From Reclinomonas americana ATCC 50394 (taxonomy: Eukaryota > Jakobida > Jakobea > Jakobida): DNA of 64,000 bases. Both the position numbers and the translations under genes were made by a program. Shown here in pieces: positions 35,236-47,300 of this stretch. Every line of letters starts with the position of its first letter. Positions within the stretch are counted from its first letter, which is position 1. Below the pieces are notes generated by a model. The model saw nothing but the letters and a program-made list of their open reading frames with translations. It was not told the origin of the DNA and ran no database searches. The stretch spans positions 1 through 64,000 of the forward strand of contig PS015062.1 of NCBI GenBank assembly GCA_048213135.1, in the 5' to 3' direction.

Positions 35236-38200
35236 ATGTCACGTCGGCATCCGCATCAGCAGCAGCACTTGCGCGGGCGATCGATCACCGGTGACTCATC
35301 TGCAGTCGTCAATGCAACGTCCACCACGGGAGTCGACAGTGTGACGAGCGCAGACACACTGTCGGACTCTGCGCTGGAGGCGGAGTTGGCGGCGATGGAG
35401 CTGGGCACTGATGTTTCGTCGTTTCCTCATCATCACAGAGTCGGTCGAAGAAAAGGCGCAACTCAAATTCGTTTTACTTGCAGGATGACGATGAGGACGA
35501 CATCTCTGGCCTCACCGGCTTGGATGACTCGAATCCGTTGGGTGGCACTGGTGGGAGTCTGGCATCGGCGACGCTGGGCACGCGTGCTGCATCAGTGGCC
35601 ACGGCGGCGGCGGCTGTGTACCCACCGCCAGTGGTCGCGACCACTGCCACTGCGCCGCCTCCGTCTGCTGCTGCTCAGCAACATCCACCACCGCCTGCGC
35701 GATCGTTGAGTGTGCCGCTGCATCAGGCGGCGTTGCGCAACACAGTGGCGGAGAGTGGAAGTTGCATGCGTTTGTGCCACACTGGTCGCTGCCGAGCTGT
35801 GTTGCTCATGATGATGATTACGACGCAGAGACGGCATCGCAGTCGTCGGTGTACTCGCAGTCGTCGCAGGCGGTGGATGATTTGCTGCAAAAGTACGCGG
35901 CCGATGCGATGCGGGAGTCCGATAGTGAGACCGATAGCACGCTGGAGGCGTCGCCGTTGCAGGCGCAGGAGTCGGCCGAGGCGCGTGATAATGGGGTGCC
36001 GCCGGCGCAGCCGCTGCGCTCGTCGCCCGAGTCGATGCCTTCCATGTCGTCGCCGGTCTCTGCGCCGACTCCCCTGGCGACCGCTGACAATGCCACGGCT
36101 GCTGCTGCTGTGCCACCGCCACAGCCGCAACTCCCGCGGCAGCCGTCGGAGCGTGTTGTGGTTCGTGTGCGCATTCTTTGTGTGATTCGCCTTCGCCGCT
36201 AACTCCAGCTGCAGGTGTCAACGACTGGCCGCACGTCACCCAAGCCGACACCCAAGAAGGAGCTTCCGTCGGCGGCGCAGCGTGCAGCGAGTCGCTCGCC
36301 GACCTCCTCTGCTGGAGCTCGTCGCCAGTCGGCGTCGCCCAATCGTCGCAACCAGCAGCAACCAGCCTCGCGCTCCGTGTCGGTGGCCAATCCGATGCTT
36401 GGCGCGAACAATGTGCCGGGACCAAAGCCGCGCACCACCGTCATGGTCATGTCGAATGCTGGGGTTGCCGCTGGCGCCGCGAGTGGTGGCGGCGGTGGTG
36501 GTGGTGGTGGTGCTCGGTCGCGTTCGCAGCCGCGCGCCGGTGCACGCAACGGACAGGCCGAGAACGGTGGCGTTAATAACACCGGCGCGTCGCGACCGCA
36601 GCAGCAACCCGCGCAGGATCAGCATGAGCAGCGATCGGGTGGCGGTGGCGGCTCTGGTGGTCGCATCACGCCGACTCGCTCACTTTCACAGCCGCGCTCG
36701 CGTACCAGTGATCCGGGTGCGAATGGATTGCCGCCTCGTTCCATCTCGCCAGCCAACGGTCGCATCACGCCAGAACAGCCGCCCATGCGCTTCTCCTCGC
36801 ATGCCAAGCCGTCGACGCAAGTGGCGCAGATTAAGGACGGCGTCAAGGCCATTTTGCAACCGGAGCGCATCAAGGAGGAGAATCGAGATTTGAGCAAGCG
36901 TATCAAGGAGGTCGATCCGCGGGTCGACTGCTACCTCGATCCATCCACGGTGTCGCAGATTGTGCCAGTGGCGCAGGTACCGAAGCGGACCAAGAAGTTT
37001 GGAGTTGCGTTGTGCATCTCATTCCACGCGATGCGGGTTGTGAAAAAACTCATTCACGGTGCGCAGAGTCTGGAGGAGGTGCCGCCGTGGAATTTTGACA
37101 CACGAGTGACTGTGGCGCCCAAGTACGGTGTGCTCTACGACGCAGGAGAAATCGATGGTGTGTAATTCTTCCATCAGTGCGTGATGCGTGACTTCCTTTC
37201 AACTCACGACGATCTGCAGGCCACATGGGCACTCTGTTGCCGCGCTCGTCAGTCGACGATTCGCTCACACCACCACGATCGGCGGCCGAGTACAGGCGAT
37301 TGCAAATGGATCTGCAGGGTGCCATGGAGACGCTGTCACCGATTGAAGTTGCGCTCAGGCCCTCGTCGCCTGTGTTGATGTCATCATGCTCACCATTGCT
37401 GTTGCGACATTAGCCCGTCAGCGCGGCCGTCAACACTGCGCAGCACCAGCCGTCGCTGGCGGCGACCATGGCTCCGCCGCCGCCGAGGCGAACTGTGGCA
37501 CCTCCTCCAGGTGGCGCCACTCGCAAACCGCAGTTGCAGCGCAGTGAGTCGGACGCTGTGGTGGTACCGTATCGCCCGCCCTCTGCCGGCGGCGACGTGG
37601 CGATGCTTATCCCTGCCGATGCTGGTCGGCCCACCTCGGCACCCAAACCACGCCCTGGTGTTCCCGTCATGTCGCGCCCACGCCCCGTGTCTGCTGAACG
37701 AACCCGCCACATTTCACCTTCGTTTATGGTGCAGCAAGATGGCGGTGCGTCAAGCGTGGTGACTGTGTGAGAGTGCGCCTTTGGAAGTTGTGTCTCATCA
37801 TAACGTCCCTTCACAGATCGCTTGTCACCACCATTCGACGCTGACGTGATGATGGCCGCCCAAGGCGCACCGCCACCACAGAGGCCACCCATGCAGCGCT
37901 ACGACTCGTCCCCGATGCGTGCCGTAACGACGGCGCAAGAGGCGCCGTATTACGATCCGAGTTTCCGACGCGCCTCGGCCACCGATGTCAACAGCCATCA
38001 GCGTCACCGACAGCGCCTCAACAGGCGGCCGTCGTCCACCACCGACTTTTCAACGGTCTCGTCGTCCACAGTCAGCCGTCAAACACCTCACAATCAGCAG
38101 CAGCAACAGCAACAGCAGCAGCCGCTGGCCGACGATCCACCACGCGGTCGCCGAGGCTCTGTGCCGCTGCTGCACATGGCACTGGCTCGTCGCAGTGGTC

Positions 38201-40024
38201 CACCGGCAGCAGCGACTCACACGTCGCATCGTCGCGAAGCTGCCCATGCCCCCGCGGCGTCTGGTGCTGCAGGCGATCGTCGTCGCATGTCGGCAGCGTC
38301 AGTCGAGCAGGCTCGTGTGCAAGCGGGTGGCGTTGCATTCGAGGCGTGGGTGGAGGACGCTCACGTCGTGGCCTCGTTGTCTCCAGTGTCGGATCCGGCG
38401 TCGCTCAACAGTGGTATGTGTCTTGCTCTCGGTATATTTTCGTAGTGCGTGTTTGTGGCAACTCACTGCTCACTCTTCGACAGATGTTGGTGGCTCGCCG
38501 ACCTATGGTCTGGAGCCAGAGCCGCAACCGCAGTCGTACTCACGACTGGCACCCAAGTTTACTCTCGGCTCCAAGCCTGTGGACCCCACTCCAGCGCCAG
38601 CGCCTCTGCCGACGCCCCCACAGCCTCCACCACGCTCGCCATCGCCTCCCTCGGTCGCCATGTACCAACCGAGTCGTGCTGCTGGCAAGCGCGATCCGCA
38701 TTTCTTGAGCGATGCTGCGTCGTCGGCCACGTCCATGGCGTCGAGCATGCAACCTGCGCCGCCAACCGCTGCCCCTCTGCGCACGCAAGGCGACCGTCGA
38801 TCACCGTCACCAATGGATTCGCGACGACGCGTGAGACCGCGCTCTGCTTCGCCGCAAGACAGACAACCGGAGAGTGCTGCCGTCGACTTGTCGATGGACA
38901 GTTTGGGTGCGGGCGACGAGCGCTCGTTTGGCCGACTGCAACAAGTGATTCGCGAGAACCACCTCATCCGCAAGGAGTTGCAAGTGCAGTTGCGTTGCAG
39001 AGAGAGAGAGAGAGTCTCTTCTCAGTCTGCAGGTGATGGTCGACGCTCACTCCAATGCAGGCGCAAGGAGGCATCAGAGGCGCTGGAGCGAACGCAGGCA
39101 GCCCGCGCCCAGGCGGCCGAGCTGCGACGATCGCTGGACGAAGCGAACCGCACCAACTTGCAGCTGGCGAGCACGGCGGAGAAGTACGTGGCCAAGTGCA
39201 AGGAGCTGGACAAGCTGAAGGCCGGCATCGAGACCCTGAGTCGTGTGCTGGTCACGGGTCTCGGCTCACCGCAGCCCAAGACCACCACCAATCTCACGAC
39301 GGTGACGGATCGCGCCGAGGAGCTGGTCTCCAAGTACCAGCAGGCCGAGTCTCGCAGCCGCCTGCTGCAAAAGGACAACAAGGCCATGGAGGCGGAGATC
39401 ACCTCGGTGCGCGACATGTGCAACATGTACAAGGAGTCCATGCAGACGGCGCAGCGGGAGAGCCGCGAGTTGCTCGACGAGGTGACGTCGTTGCGGTCGG
39501 AGGTCGAATCACTGCAGCACCGATTGTACGTGGCCAGCACCCAACACAAGAAGTTTCGTTGCCGTGCCCTCTTGCGTGCACACCTGGCGAGCTGGTGCTC
39601 ATTTGCGCGTGCAGGATGCAAGAGGAGGTCGGAGCGCATCGGCGGCAAATCACCCACATGCGCTCGCTCAACGACGAGGCCAATCAGACGGCCGAGAAGC
39701 TGCGACTGACGACCAAGGAGGCCACGCAGCGGGTACGCTCGTCGCAGCCACGTATCCACGCCCAACAACTCCTAACCTCCCTTCCTTCCTTCCTCTCGCA
39801 CACAGGCGGACAAGCTGGCCGACGACCGGCAGCGACTCGAGGCCGAGATTGCACGAGTGAAGAGCGATCGCGACGCGTGGAAGTTACGTCCACTCCGCCA
39901 TTGCCACCAAAGACATCGCCCTTGTGTCTCAAACGACAAGCAATGCGCGTACACACCAACTCACAGGATGCGCTGTCAAGAGCTCGGCCTGGTGCACACA
40001 CCAACGTCGTCTGGTCAAATGTGA
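35236..40024 (+). CDS. Large low-complexity and coiled-coil protein of unknown function
   Basis: Not recognised. Start ATG 35236 (MSRRHPHQQQHLRGRS). About a dozen exons, all joins in frame. The first two thirds are Ser/Pro/Gln/Arg-rich, with RTSPKPTPKKELPSAA, RSLSQPRSRTSD and poly-Gly/poly-Gln stretches (36486-36515; 38094-38124). One conserved-looking island reads PPWNFDTRVTVAPKYGVLYD. The last third is a long coiled coil (SEALERTQAARAQAAELRRS, KELDKLKAGIETLSRVLVTG, NMYKESMQTAQRESRELLDE). The final exon ends LGLVHTPTSSGQM at 40024. Probably a cytoskeletal or centrosomal scaffold by composition only. WDR37 follows 87 nt downstream on the same strand. Confidence 0.7.
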
Positions 40025-40111
40025 CACCGACGGCAGTCCTTTACATCATCGTCCGCCCACTTGTTTCTTTCTCGCGATCCTTTCAAAAGTGTACACAACA
40101 ACAACGAAAGC

Positions 40112-42216
40112 ATGTCACTTGATCGCCTCCACGAGCTGTTCTCACTGATAGAAAAGGAGTTCTTGCAGCTGGAACGCGAGAATCAAGAACGTTGCGCACA
40201 CACGCACACACTCACACTCACACACACTCTCTCTCACACACGCTCACAGTCCGCGCGCGACTTGACACGCAACAAGCGTCAAGTGCGCTCTTTGGAGGCT
40301 CCAGTGCGACGAATGAGAAGATTGCATTGATGATGGGCGGAGCAGCAATGCAAGACAGAGGTGTTATGGTGATTGGAGGAGTGAGTGGAGGAGGTGCCAG
40401 TGTGACAGGAGGAGGAGGAGGAGGCGGAGGAGGAGGAGCAGCAGGTAGTGCTGGTGCTGTCTCTGTTGGAGGAGGAGGAGGCAGTGTGAGTGGTGCTGTT
40501 GGAGGAGGTGTGGTGGCCGGAGGAGGCGATCGAGGAGTGATGGGATCGCGACTGGTGACGACGGTGCCTGATCCGCGAAAGAGTTGCGTCAGTGAGCGAC
40601 ATAGGCGAGAGTGGGAGAGGAAGACGAGAGCTAATGCGCTTGTCTGATGCAGTGTCGCGATTGCGCGAGTACAAGGAGAAGGTGCGATGCGTGGACGTGC
40701 TTTTGTTTAACACTCACTGATTGAGCTGTTGTTGTTCGTGGTGGTAGTTCTTGAATGCGGTGCGCGGGTTGACGTCGCAGTCGGCCAGTGAGCTGTGGCG
40801 GGTGAAGCGGGCGCTGGAGGGGCACACGGATGCGGTGACTGATGTGACGGTCAGCGATTGGGCTGCGGCGGCGACGCCGGTGGCCGCCTCCAGCTCGTAT
40901 GGTGCATGTGTGCTCTTTCTTTGTAGCCTTTGCTGGCACTCTGCCTCACTTTGCGTTGCGTGGCAGACGGTACGGCGCGAGTGTGGCTGCTGGAGATTGA
41001 TGCGGCAGTGTGTGTGTATCGAGGTCATGTGGGCGCGGTCAATGCCGTGCGATGCCATCCGCGAGAGAATTTGCTGTGCACGGCCAGTGGTGATGGCACG
41101 GCGCACATCTGGAAGACGCCGAACATTGATTCGCCGGCCAACTCGGAGGTGCTCGGTGGCAATCGGCGCAGTGTCGACGAGGGGCTCGACACGGAGGACA
41201 TTTTGATGCGACGAAGCATGGAGGGATTTTGTGCGTCGTGTCTCTCCCCCCGCAGCACCCTTTGTCGAGGTATCTCACGTGTGGTCTCGCCTGTTGCAGC
41301 GGCATTTTCATCCGAGGTGCTGACCATGCCGCTGGTGTCGCTCGATGCACGCTCTGGCGTGTTGAGCGCGGCCGAGTGGATTTCCACGACCAACCATGTC
41401 ACCACGGGTTCGTGGAGTGGCGCTGTGCAGGTGTGGGACTTGCAGCGGAATCGAGTCGTGCCGGTGGAGACGCTGGAGGCACACGACGACCGCGTCACCG
41501 ATTTGTCGGCCGGCCCCGAGGGTAGCTCGTCGCTGGTGACCTCGTCGGCCGACGGCACCTTCAAAGTGTGGGATCTGCGCTCCTCCACGCCTCTCATCCA
41601 CACCTTTACCGGTCACTCGGGTTCCGTCAACAAGGCCGCCTTTGTGGGACCGGGAGTGACGACGCTTGTCAGTGCCAGCGACGACAAGACGCTCAAGGTT
41701 TACTGTGCAGTGCTCTTGAGGACGATGCGTGTTGTTCTGCTTCCACTCACACCATGTGTTGTCGCAGTTCTGGGATCTGCGCAACTGGAGACACCACACC
41801 AACAGCTTCAACTGTCGCGCCGGTGTCAACAGGTGACCTATGTTAAGGGGTTGTCATTGCATGGCTTGTCGTCGTGCTCACCGACTTCTGCCCCCCACCC
41901 CCCCCCCCCCCCGCCAGATTCTCTGTGTCATCGGTACACAACCACATTGCGGCACCGACCGACGTAGGCAAGGTGTATCTGCTGGATGCAGCGGGCTCGC
42001 TGATCAGCACTCTCGATGGCAAATCGGTGGTGCGCACTGACTGTGAACTCCGCGTGAATACAATCCCACTCCCGACTCACCCTCTCACCACCCCTCGCAC
42101 AGAACCAAAAACTGATGGTCAGCAAGGCGCAGTGGTCGACCGATGGACTGGAGGTGTTCACCGGTGGCCTGAATCGCTCCGTCATGTCGTGGGAGTTTGA
42201 CAAGATGAGAACATGA
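40112..42216 (+). CDS. WDR37: WD40-repeat protein WDR37
   Basis: WDR37 is a seven-bladed WD40 protein that in animals partners PACS1/PACS2. The start MSLDRLHELFSLIEKEFLQL matches the family N-terminus (LFxxIEKEFxxLxxEN). After an intron beginning GTTGCG (40191) comes RARLDTQQASSALFGG, then a Gly-rich insert (about 40330-40540) not in animal WDR37. A second GTTGCG intron (40583) precedes SRLREYKEKFLNAVRGLT. WD repeats: LEGHTDAVTDVTVSDW, YRGHVGAVNAVRCHPRENLL, CTASGDGTAHIWKT, VTTGSWSGAVQVWDLQRNRV, LVTSSADGTFKVWDLRSS, HTFTGHSGSVNKAAF and LVSASDDKTLKFWDLRNW. The last exon ends WEFDKMRT. Blade 1 is interrupted by an intron whose edges are approximate. Confidence 0.9.
41897..41915. repeat. Poly-C polypyrimidine tract in a WDR37 intron
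   Basis: A near-homopolymer C run directly precedes the acceptor gccag. It is a homopolymer and so also a likely place for sequencing error. Confidence 0.7.
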
Positions 42217-42480
42217 TTGCGGTCTCACTGACTGCATGCCGTAATGTACAACTACAAAACACGTTTGATTTTCTTTTAAACACTGAACGTGCATGCACTC
42301 ACTGCGGGGGAAGATTACTTGCTAAAGACAATGCCGGTGCGGTGCGAAAGTCGGGGGGAAAAAAGGGAGAGAAAGGAAACACACACGAGAAACAAAACAA
42401 TAAGACACGCATGCACCGCAATCAGCAGGCCAATGGTGTGCACGTTTGACATTTTTCTTTTCTTCGACCTGTGGCCTGAT
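42217..42480. other. Convergent 3' spacer
   Basis: 264 bases of AT-richer sequence between the WDR37 stop and the stop of the next minus-strand gene. Nothing recognised. Confidence 0.5.
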
Positions 42481-43660
42481 TCAGAGGCGCTTGTCGTACA
42501 GGAAGTTTTGCATTGCCTGTTGCACACAAGAGAGTCAGCGCCACCACTTTGGCAGAGCTCATCGCGCACTCCACTCACCGGATTGCCACGATCGGAGCGC
42601 GCACGCAGCCGATTGTACTCCTCCGCATTCTTTGCCCGCTCACCAGCCGCCTCACGGAGCGCCTGCTCGTACTGCTCGCGCTCCAGACGCTTGTTCACGA
42701 ATGCCTCGTCAGTGGAGGCCGCCAGCCCGCCACCATGTCGGTACTGGAACACATCACGATGCGAGTGCGTCTTGTGATCAAACGGCCGCAGACCCGGCGG
42801 CACCACCTGCTTATCAGCCTGCGCTCGATCCACACGGCCTCCCAGATACACCGGCTCCGCCACACTGCTCGCCGCCTCGGTGTAATCCCCGCCAATCTCC
42901 TGCGCCCGTCGAATGCCACTGTGATACAAATGCGTCATGTCTTCCTCCGACTCATGCCACGGCTTGCGCTCCGCCGTGCGCCCCAGACGCGGTATCGGCT
43001 GCGTCTCCTCCACCGGGCCCGACTGCACAATCGGGTTGCGCGACAATTGCTGCTGCGCGGACGCCGGTCGCCTTGTCGGCCGCTCATATGTCGCCGATTC
43101 AGCCGGCACAATCGTCCTCTTGGCCGGGCGGTCCACGTTCTACACACACATATATATAGAGTCAGCAAGACACTTATACACTCGCACACGCGCGCATATG
43201 AACACACCAGTGCGTTGGTTGTCATGCCGGCACGCGAGTCATCAAGATCCGGTCGCGCCTTCTTCTGTCGCACTGCGGGCGCATCGGCCGCAGCAAACTC
43301 ATAGTAGCCTGGCACCATGCGCTTGCTTGCTCGTGGACTCTGCACACATACACGCGAGTCAGAGACAGACTGAGAGAGAGGGGGGGGGGAGAGAGACTGA
43401 CCACTGGAGCATCGCCTTCTGTGATCGGATTCCGCGACGCTGTATGCGCGTAGCCTCGACGCGCGGTGGCCGGGCGCTCTGCGGGACCAGGACTCGCCAC
43501 AAACGTCGCCTGTGAGGTGCTCTGCATTGGTGCGTCGCTGCTCACACACACAAAGAGAGAGAGCGTTTAGAGACATGTGATGACTGTGTGAGATGAAGCA
43601 GACTGACCGTTGATAGACTGGCGGTTCTGCCACTGGATGCAAGATGCGTGCGCCGTACAT
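42481..43660 (-). CDS. Protein with repeated NPI/NPV motifs, possibly ciliary
   Basis: Not firmly recognised. Start ATG 43660 (MYGARILHPVAEPPVYQR). Exons then give DAPMQSTSQATFVASPGP, TASRNPITEGDAPV, SPRASKRMVPGYYEF, QQLSRNPIVQSGPVEE and a helical C-terminal part (VNKRLEREQYEQALREAAGE, KNAEEYNRLRARSDRGNP) ending AMQNFLYDKRL. The RNPI/RNPV-type repeats, MVPGYYEF-like segment and high content of short charged motifs resemble small axonemal or microtubule-inner proteins, but I could not match a family. Introns at 43140-43210, 43335-43400 and 43530-43615 hold CA/CT runs. The start faces the bS21m gene across 135 nt. Confidence 0.6.
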
Positions 43661-43795
43661 GGTCGAGTGTGTGCGTGTGTGAGAGGCAGAAAAGGTGGAC
43701 TTTTCTCGCAAAACGCGTGCAAGTACGATGATGAACGGCCGCCAATTCACGCGCCAATTGGTGTGACTCGTGTGCTGTGTGCGTCAAGACAGAGA

Positions 43796-44162
43796 ATGTT
43801 TGTGCGTGTGTTGGGTCGCATGGATGCAGAGGCCGCCACGCGCGCGCTGCGGTGAGACAATGAGAGAACGAGCGTGTGTGCGCGCGCGTGACATGTCATC
43901 ACTCACTCTCTTCTCTCACTTGCGCAGGAGAAAAATGGTGATGGATGGGCTTGTGAAGGCGGCCAAGATGCACGAGCGACACGAGACTCCGTCGGAGGCC
44001 AAGGTGCGCGTGGGCAAGGAGCAGGCGTCGCGTGCAATCAAGCGCGAGATCAAGGAGCGACTCAAGTGGGTCATGCTCAAGAAGAAGAGGTGCGTTTTTT
44101 CTGTGCATGTGTGTGAGTGACAGAGTTTGTCGCTTACACTGTGTGTTCACAGGGGATTCTAA
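43796..44162 (+). CDS. MRPS21: Mitochondrial ribosomal protein bS21m (MRPS21)
   Basis: Three exons encode a basic protein of about 76 residues. MFVRVLGRMDAEAATRALRR, then KMVMDGLVKAAKMHERHETP and a Lys/Arg-rich tail (EIKERLKWVMLKKKRGF), follow the S21 pattern: short beta strand, AxRxL helix, xxGL, then HE/YE-x-P and a basic helix. Introns are about 43853-43927 and 44092-44153. Length and basicity fit bS21m. The match is by pattern, not by strong identity. Confidence 0.65.
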
Positions 44163-44325
44163 TCCATGTAGAGACGAGGCGAGGAAAGAGAGTGATGTGG
44201 TGGAGGAATGCAGCGCTGAGAATCATCGGTTTGCATTTCATTTTTTCTTTGTAAGAAGGCGATCAAGGGAGGGAACAAGAGGCGAGCAGCGGCAAGTGCG
44301 CAGGTGGTGATCGATCGGCGATTCT
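44163..44325. other. Convergent 3' spacer
   Basis: 163 bases between the bS21m stop and the SEC31 stop; nothing recognised. Confidence 0.5.
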
Positions 44326-47300
44326 TTAGCGGCCCGGGCAGAAGTGCTGCACCAGCAGCTTGAGGCCCTGCAGCCACTCCTTGTGCGCGTTCCAGAATTT
44401 CTTGATCATGTCTTGCAGCATGGGGCCGGCGGCGGCATTGTTCTGGAACACGGCTGTGTGTGTTGCAATGGATGAGTGTCTGCGTGTGTACGGGGCGTGC
44501 TTCGTGGAGTGCGCAAACCAACCATCGAGGAGGAAGCTGAGGTGGTCGGCGACGGCGTCTTCGATCTTGTTCTTGCGGCACATGGTCTCGAACACTTGCA
44601 CACCCTTGGTGCTGCGCTCGCGACGTTGCTTCTCGGACTGTGCGCGTCGTCGTGGTGGTGATGTTTAGGAACGGTGCAGTGCAGAGAGAAGACAATGGCG
44701 TATCACAAACCTCGGGCAAGGCCTGAATCAGACTGTTGAACTTGTCGAGCAACGGCTGCAGCTTCTCCGGCACATCACCCAGCGGCTCCGGCTCGGGAGT
44801 AGGCGGCTTTTGTGGTGGAGCATTCTTCTGCAATGGCACACACAACAAAGAGTGAGCACAAACACACACACACACATACTGCACGCTTCCTTCCCACACA
44901 CAAACCTCGGGACCGGTGCCAGGCGCGCCCGGCATCAGCGGGGTGATACCGAGGGGTGCAATCGGCGTCGGAGTCATGATGCCCACGGGGCCCGAGGGTC
45001 CAATTGGGCGCTGCATGTTCGGCGGCACGCCAGGGTTGAAGACAGCCGGCTGCGGCTGCTGCGGGCGCCCAGGTGCACCAGGGGCTCCGGGTGGTGCGGC
45101 AGCGCTGACTGGCACAGGCGCAGCTGAACCGGAGGCGGGGTACTGACGAGGAGTGCCCACACTGATTCCAGTCGACGCCATTGCACTCGACTGAGTCGCC
45201 GTCGCCTGTGGTGGCTGCGGCTGCCCCGGTTGTCCGGGGTACGGACGTGCCTGCTGCATGCCGGCCGCATTGGGTGCGGCAGGAGCAAAGGCACCCGGCT
45301 GACCAGGTGCTCCCTGTGGGCGCATGCCAGGCGGTCCTTGTTGTTGTTGCTGCTGCTGCTGCTGCTGTGGCTGCTGCGGCTGCTGCTGTGTGCCTGGTGG
45401 TGCGGGGCGAGCGGCAAACGACGGTTGCGGCTGACCAGGACGAAGAGGCTGACCCGGTTGCTGCATCTGACCCATCTGCTGTTGCTGACCCATCTGCTGC
45501 ATCTGGCCCATCTGCGGCTGCTGCGGGTGGCCCATTTGCTGAGGATGGCCCATTTGTTGAGGCTGGCCAGGCTGGCGCATCATGCCACCCTGCTGCGGGG
45601 CCATCTGCGGCTGCATCGGGTAGCCCTGCTGCGGACGACCAGGCTGCTGAGGCATGAATCCCTGCTGTGGGTGTTGCGGGTGTTGTGGTTGCTGCGGATT
45701 CGGCTGCTGGGGCGGTGCCTGCTGCTGCTGCTGCTGCTGGGCGACGGCGGCCGCCTGGGCATTGCGCATCGGCTTCTTCATCTCCTGAGCAAACGGATCG
45801 TCATCATCCTCCTCCACTGCACTGCTCTGCACCGGCGATCCGGCTTCGATGGCTGGTGTCTGTCGCGTCGGGTTGGGACGGACTGCGCACAGGAGTATTG
45901 ACGGTGAGAAAAACGGCAAAACAACTACGGAGTGGATCTTTCTGTTGACACAAGGCACGCAACCAGAGTGCGATCCTCGGCTCTCCTTGACGTCGAGGAT
46001 GCTGAATGGCATTCCCGGATCGGAAATGTTGGGCGGGCATCCAGCGGCCACATACAGGCGGTGGCGCAGCGTGCGAATGACCTTGTTGTCTCCCTGCGAT
46101 TCGCGGTGGTCGGTAAGTTCACGCGTCTCAAACCAATCACAGTCGCATGCGCGTGCTACACACCTTGAGGTGCGACAAAATCTGCAGGGCAGCCGTCAGC
46201 TCGCCCTCCATGGCCAGCATGTCACCGTACTGGTGGAACACGCGCATGTACAGGTCGCTGGTGGCCGGTCGTGAGGTGGCCTGCGACATGGCCGTCAACT
46301 TCTCCACCACCGACTGAAGCATGGCCGACGAGCGCAGCGATGCGGCGTTGCTGCCCGACACCCAGTGCTTGACGGCGGCATCGACGTTGCCGGCGAGGAT
46401 GTGGCACAGGGCAGCGGAGGTGGAGTCACCGCCCTCATTCTCCAACCGCGTACCCAGACGGTCTGTTACAGCGTGATGAGAAAAGGCAACTACCAAGAGA
46501 GCACGTGAGCACGCAACTGCACAGCGTCATAAACTGTCGTGTGTCGGCGTACGTGTTGAGCATGGCAATCGTCTCGCGCCAGTCATCGAGACCCGACTCG
46601 TCGACCAGCTGCGTAAAGTCACTCTTGGCAATGGCGACGGCCGGCTGGTGGTAGGCCTTGGCCAGACCAGCGCGCGCACGACGTGCCAGGAACTCATCGC
46701 ATGTGCGACGGAACAACTCGCCACCGCCAGTGTGCGCCAGCAGCAGAGCATCGTCCTGTGATTGCCACTTCAGTCACCAACAGACAGTTGTGTGCCAATA
46801 AAAACAAGCACTCACCAGTCGGTTGGCACTCAGAGCGACTTGCACGGCACTGCCGTAGTCGCCAATGAGCACGGCGTTCTGGATGAGGCGATCGACCTCC
46901 TCGCTGTCGTCGTACTGCCAGGCGGCTGACATGTCGCGACCCGACAGCGTCGCGTTCTCCAGATCCTGCTTGATGCGGCGAGTGTCGAGTCCCAGAGTGG
47001 TCAGCAACTCATCCTTCTGCGTGGCGCTGTCGCCGAGCCACAGCAGCCGCAGGAACTTCCACTCCGCGGCCTCGTTCGGGTCACGCTCTGAACGCGCACG
47101 CTGCTCGACCCATGATCGTGTGTCATCACGTTCGAGCGTCGTCTGCAACGCCTTGGCCCGACGAACAAACTCGGGCTCGGTCGACGTCTTGGCGATCTGC
47201 AAGCGACGTGGGTGTGAGTTATCCACAGCGTGACTGTGTGAGTGCGAGTGCTACAGTACCTTGACGACGCTGCCGCCGGCAGCATTGAAGGTCACGAAGC

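Noticed and set aside
38094-38130. Gln run as a disease-like CAG expansion
   Set aside because: Only a short CAG/CAA mixture inside a protein rich in many low-complexity tracts; nothing sets it apart.
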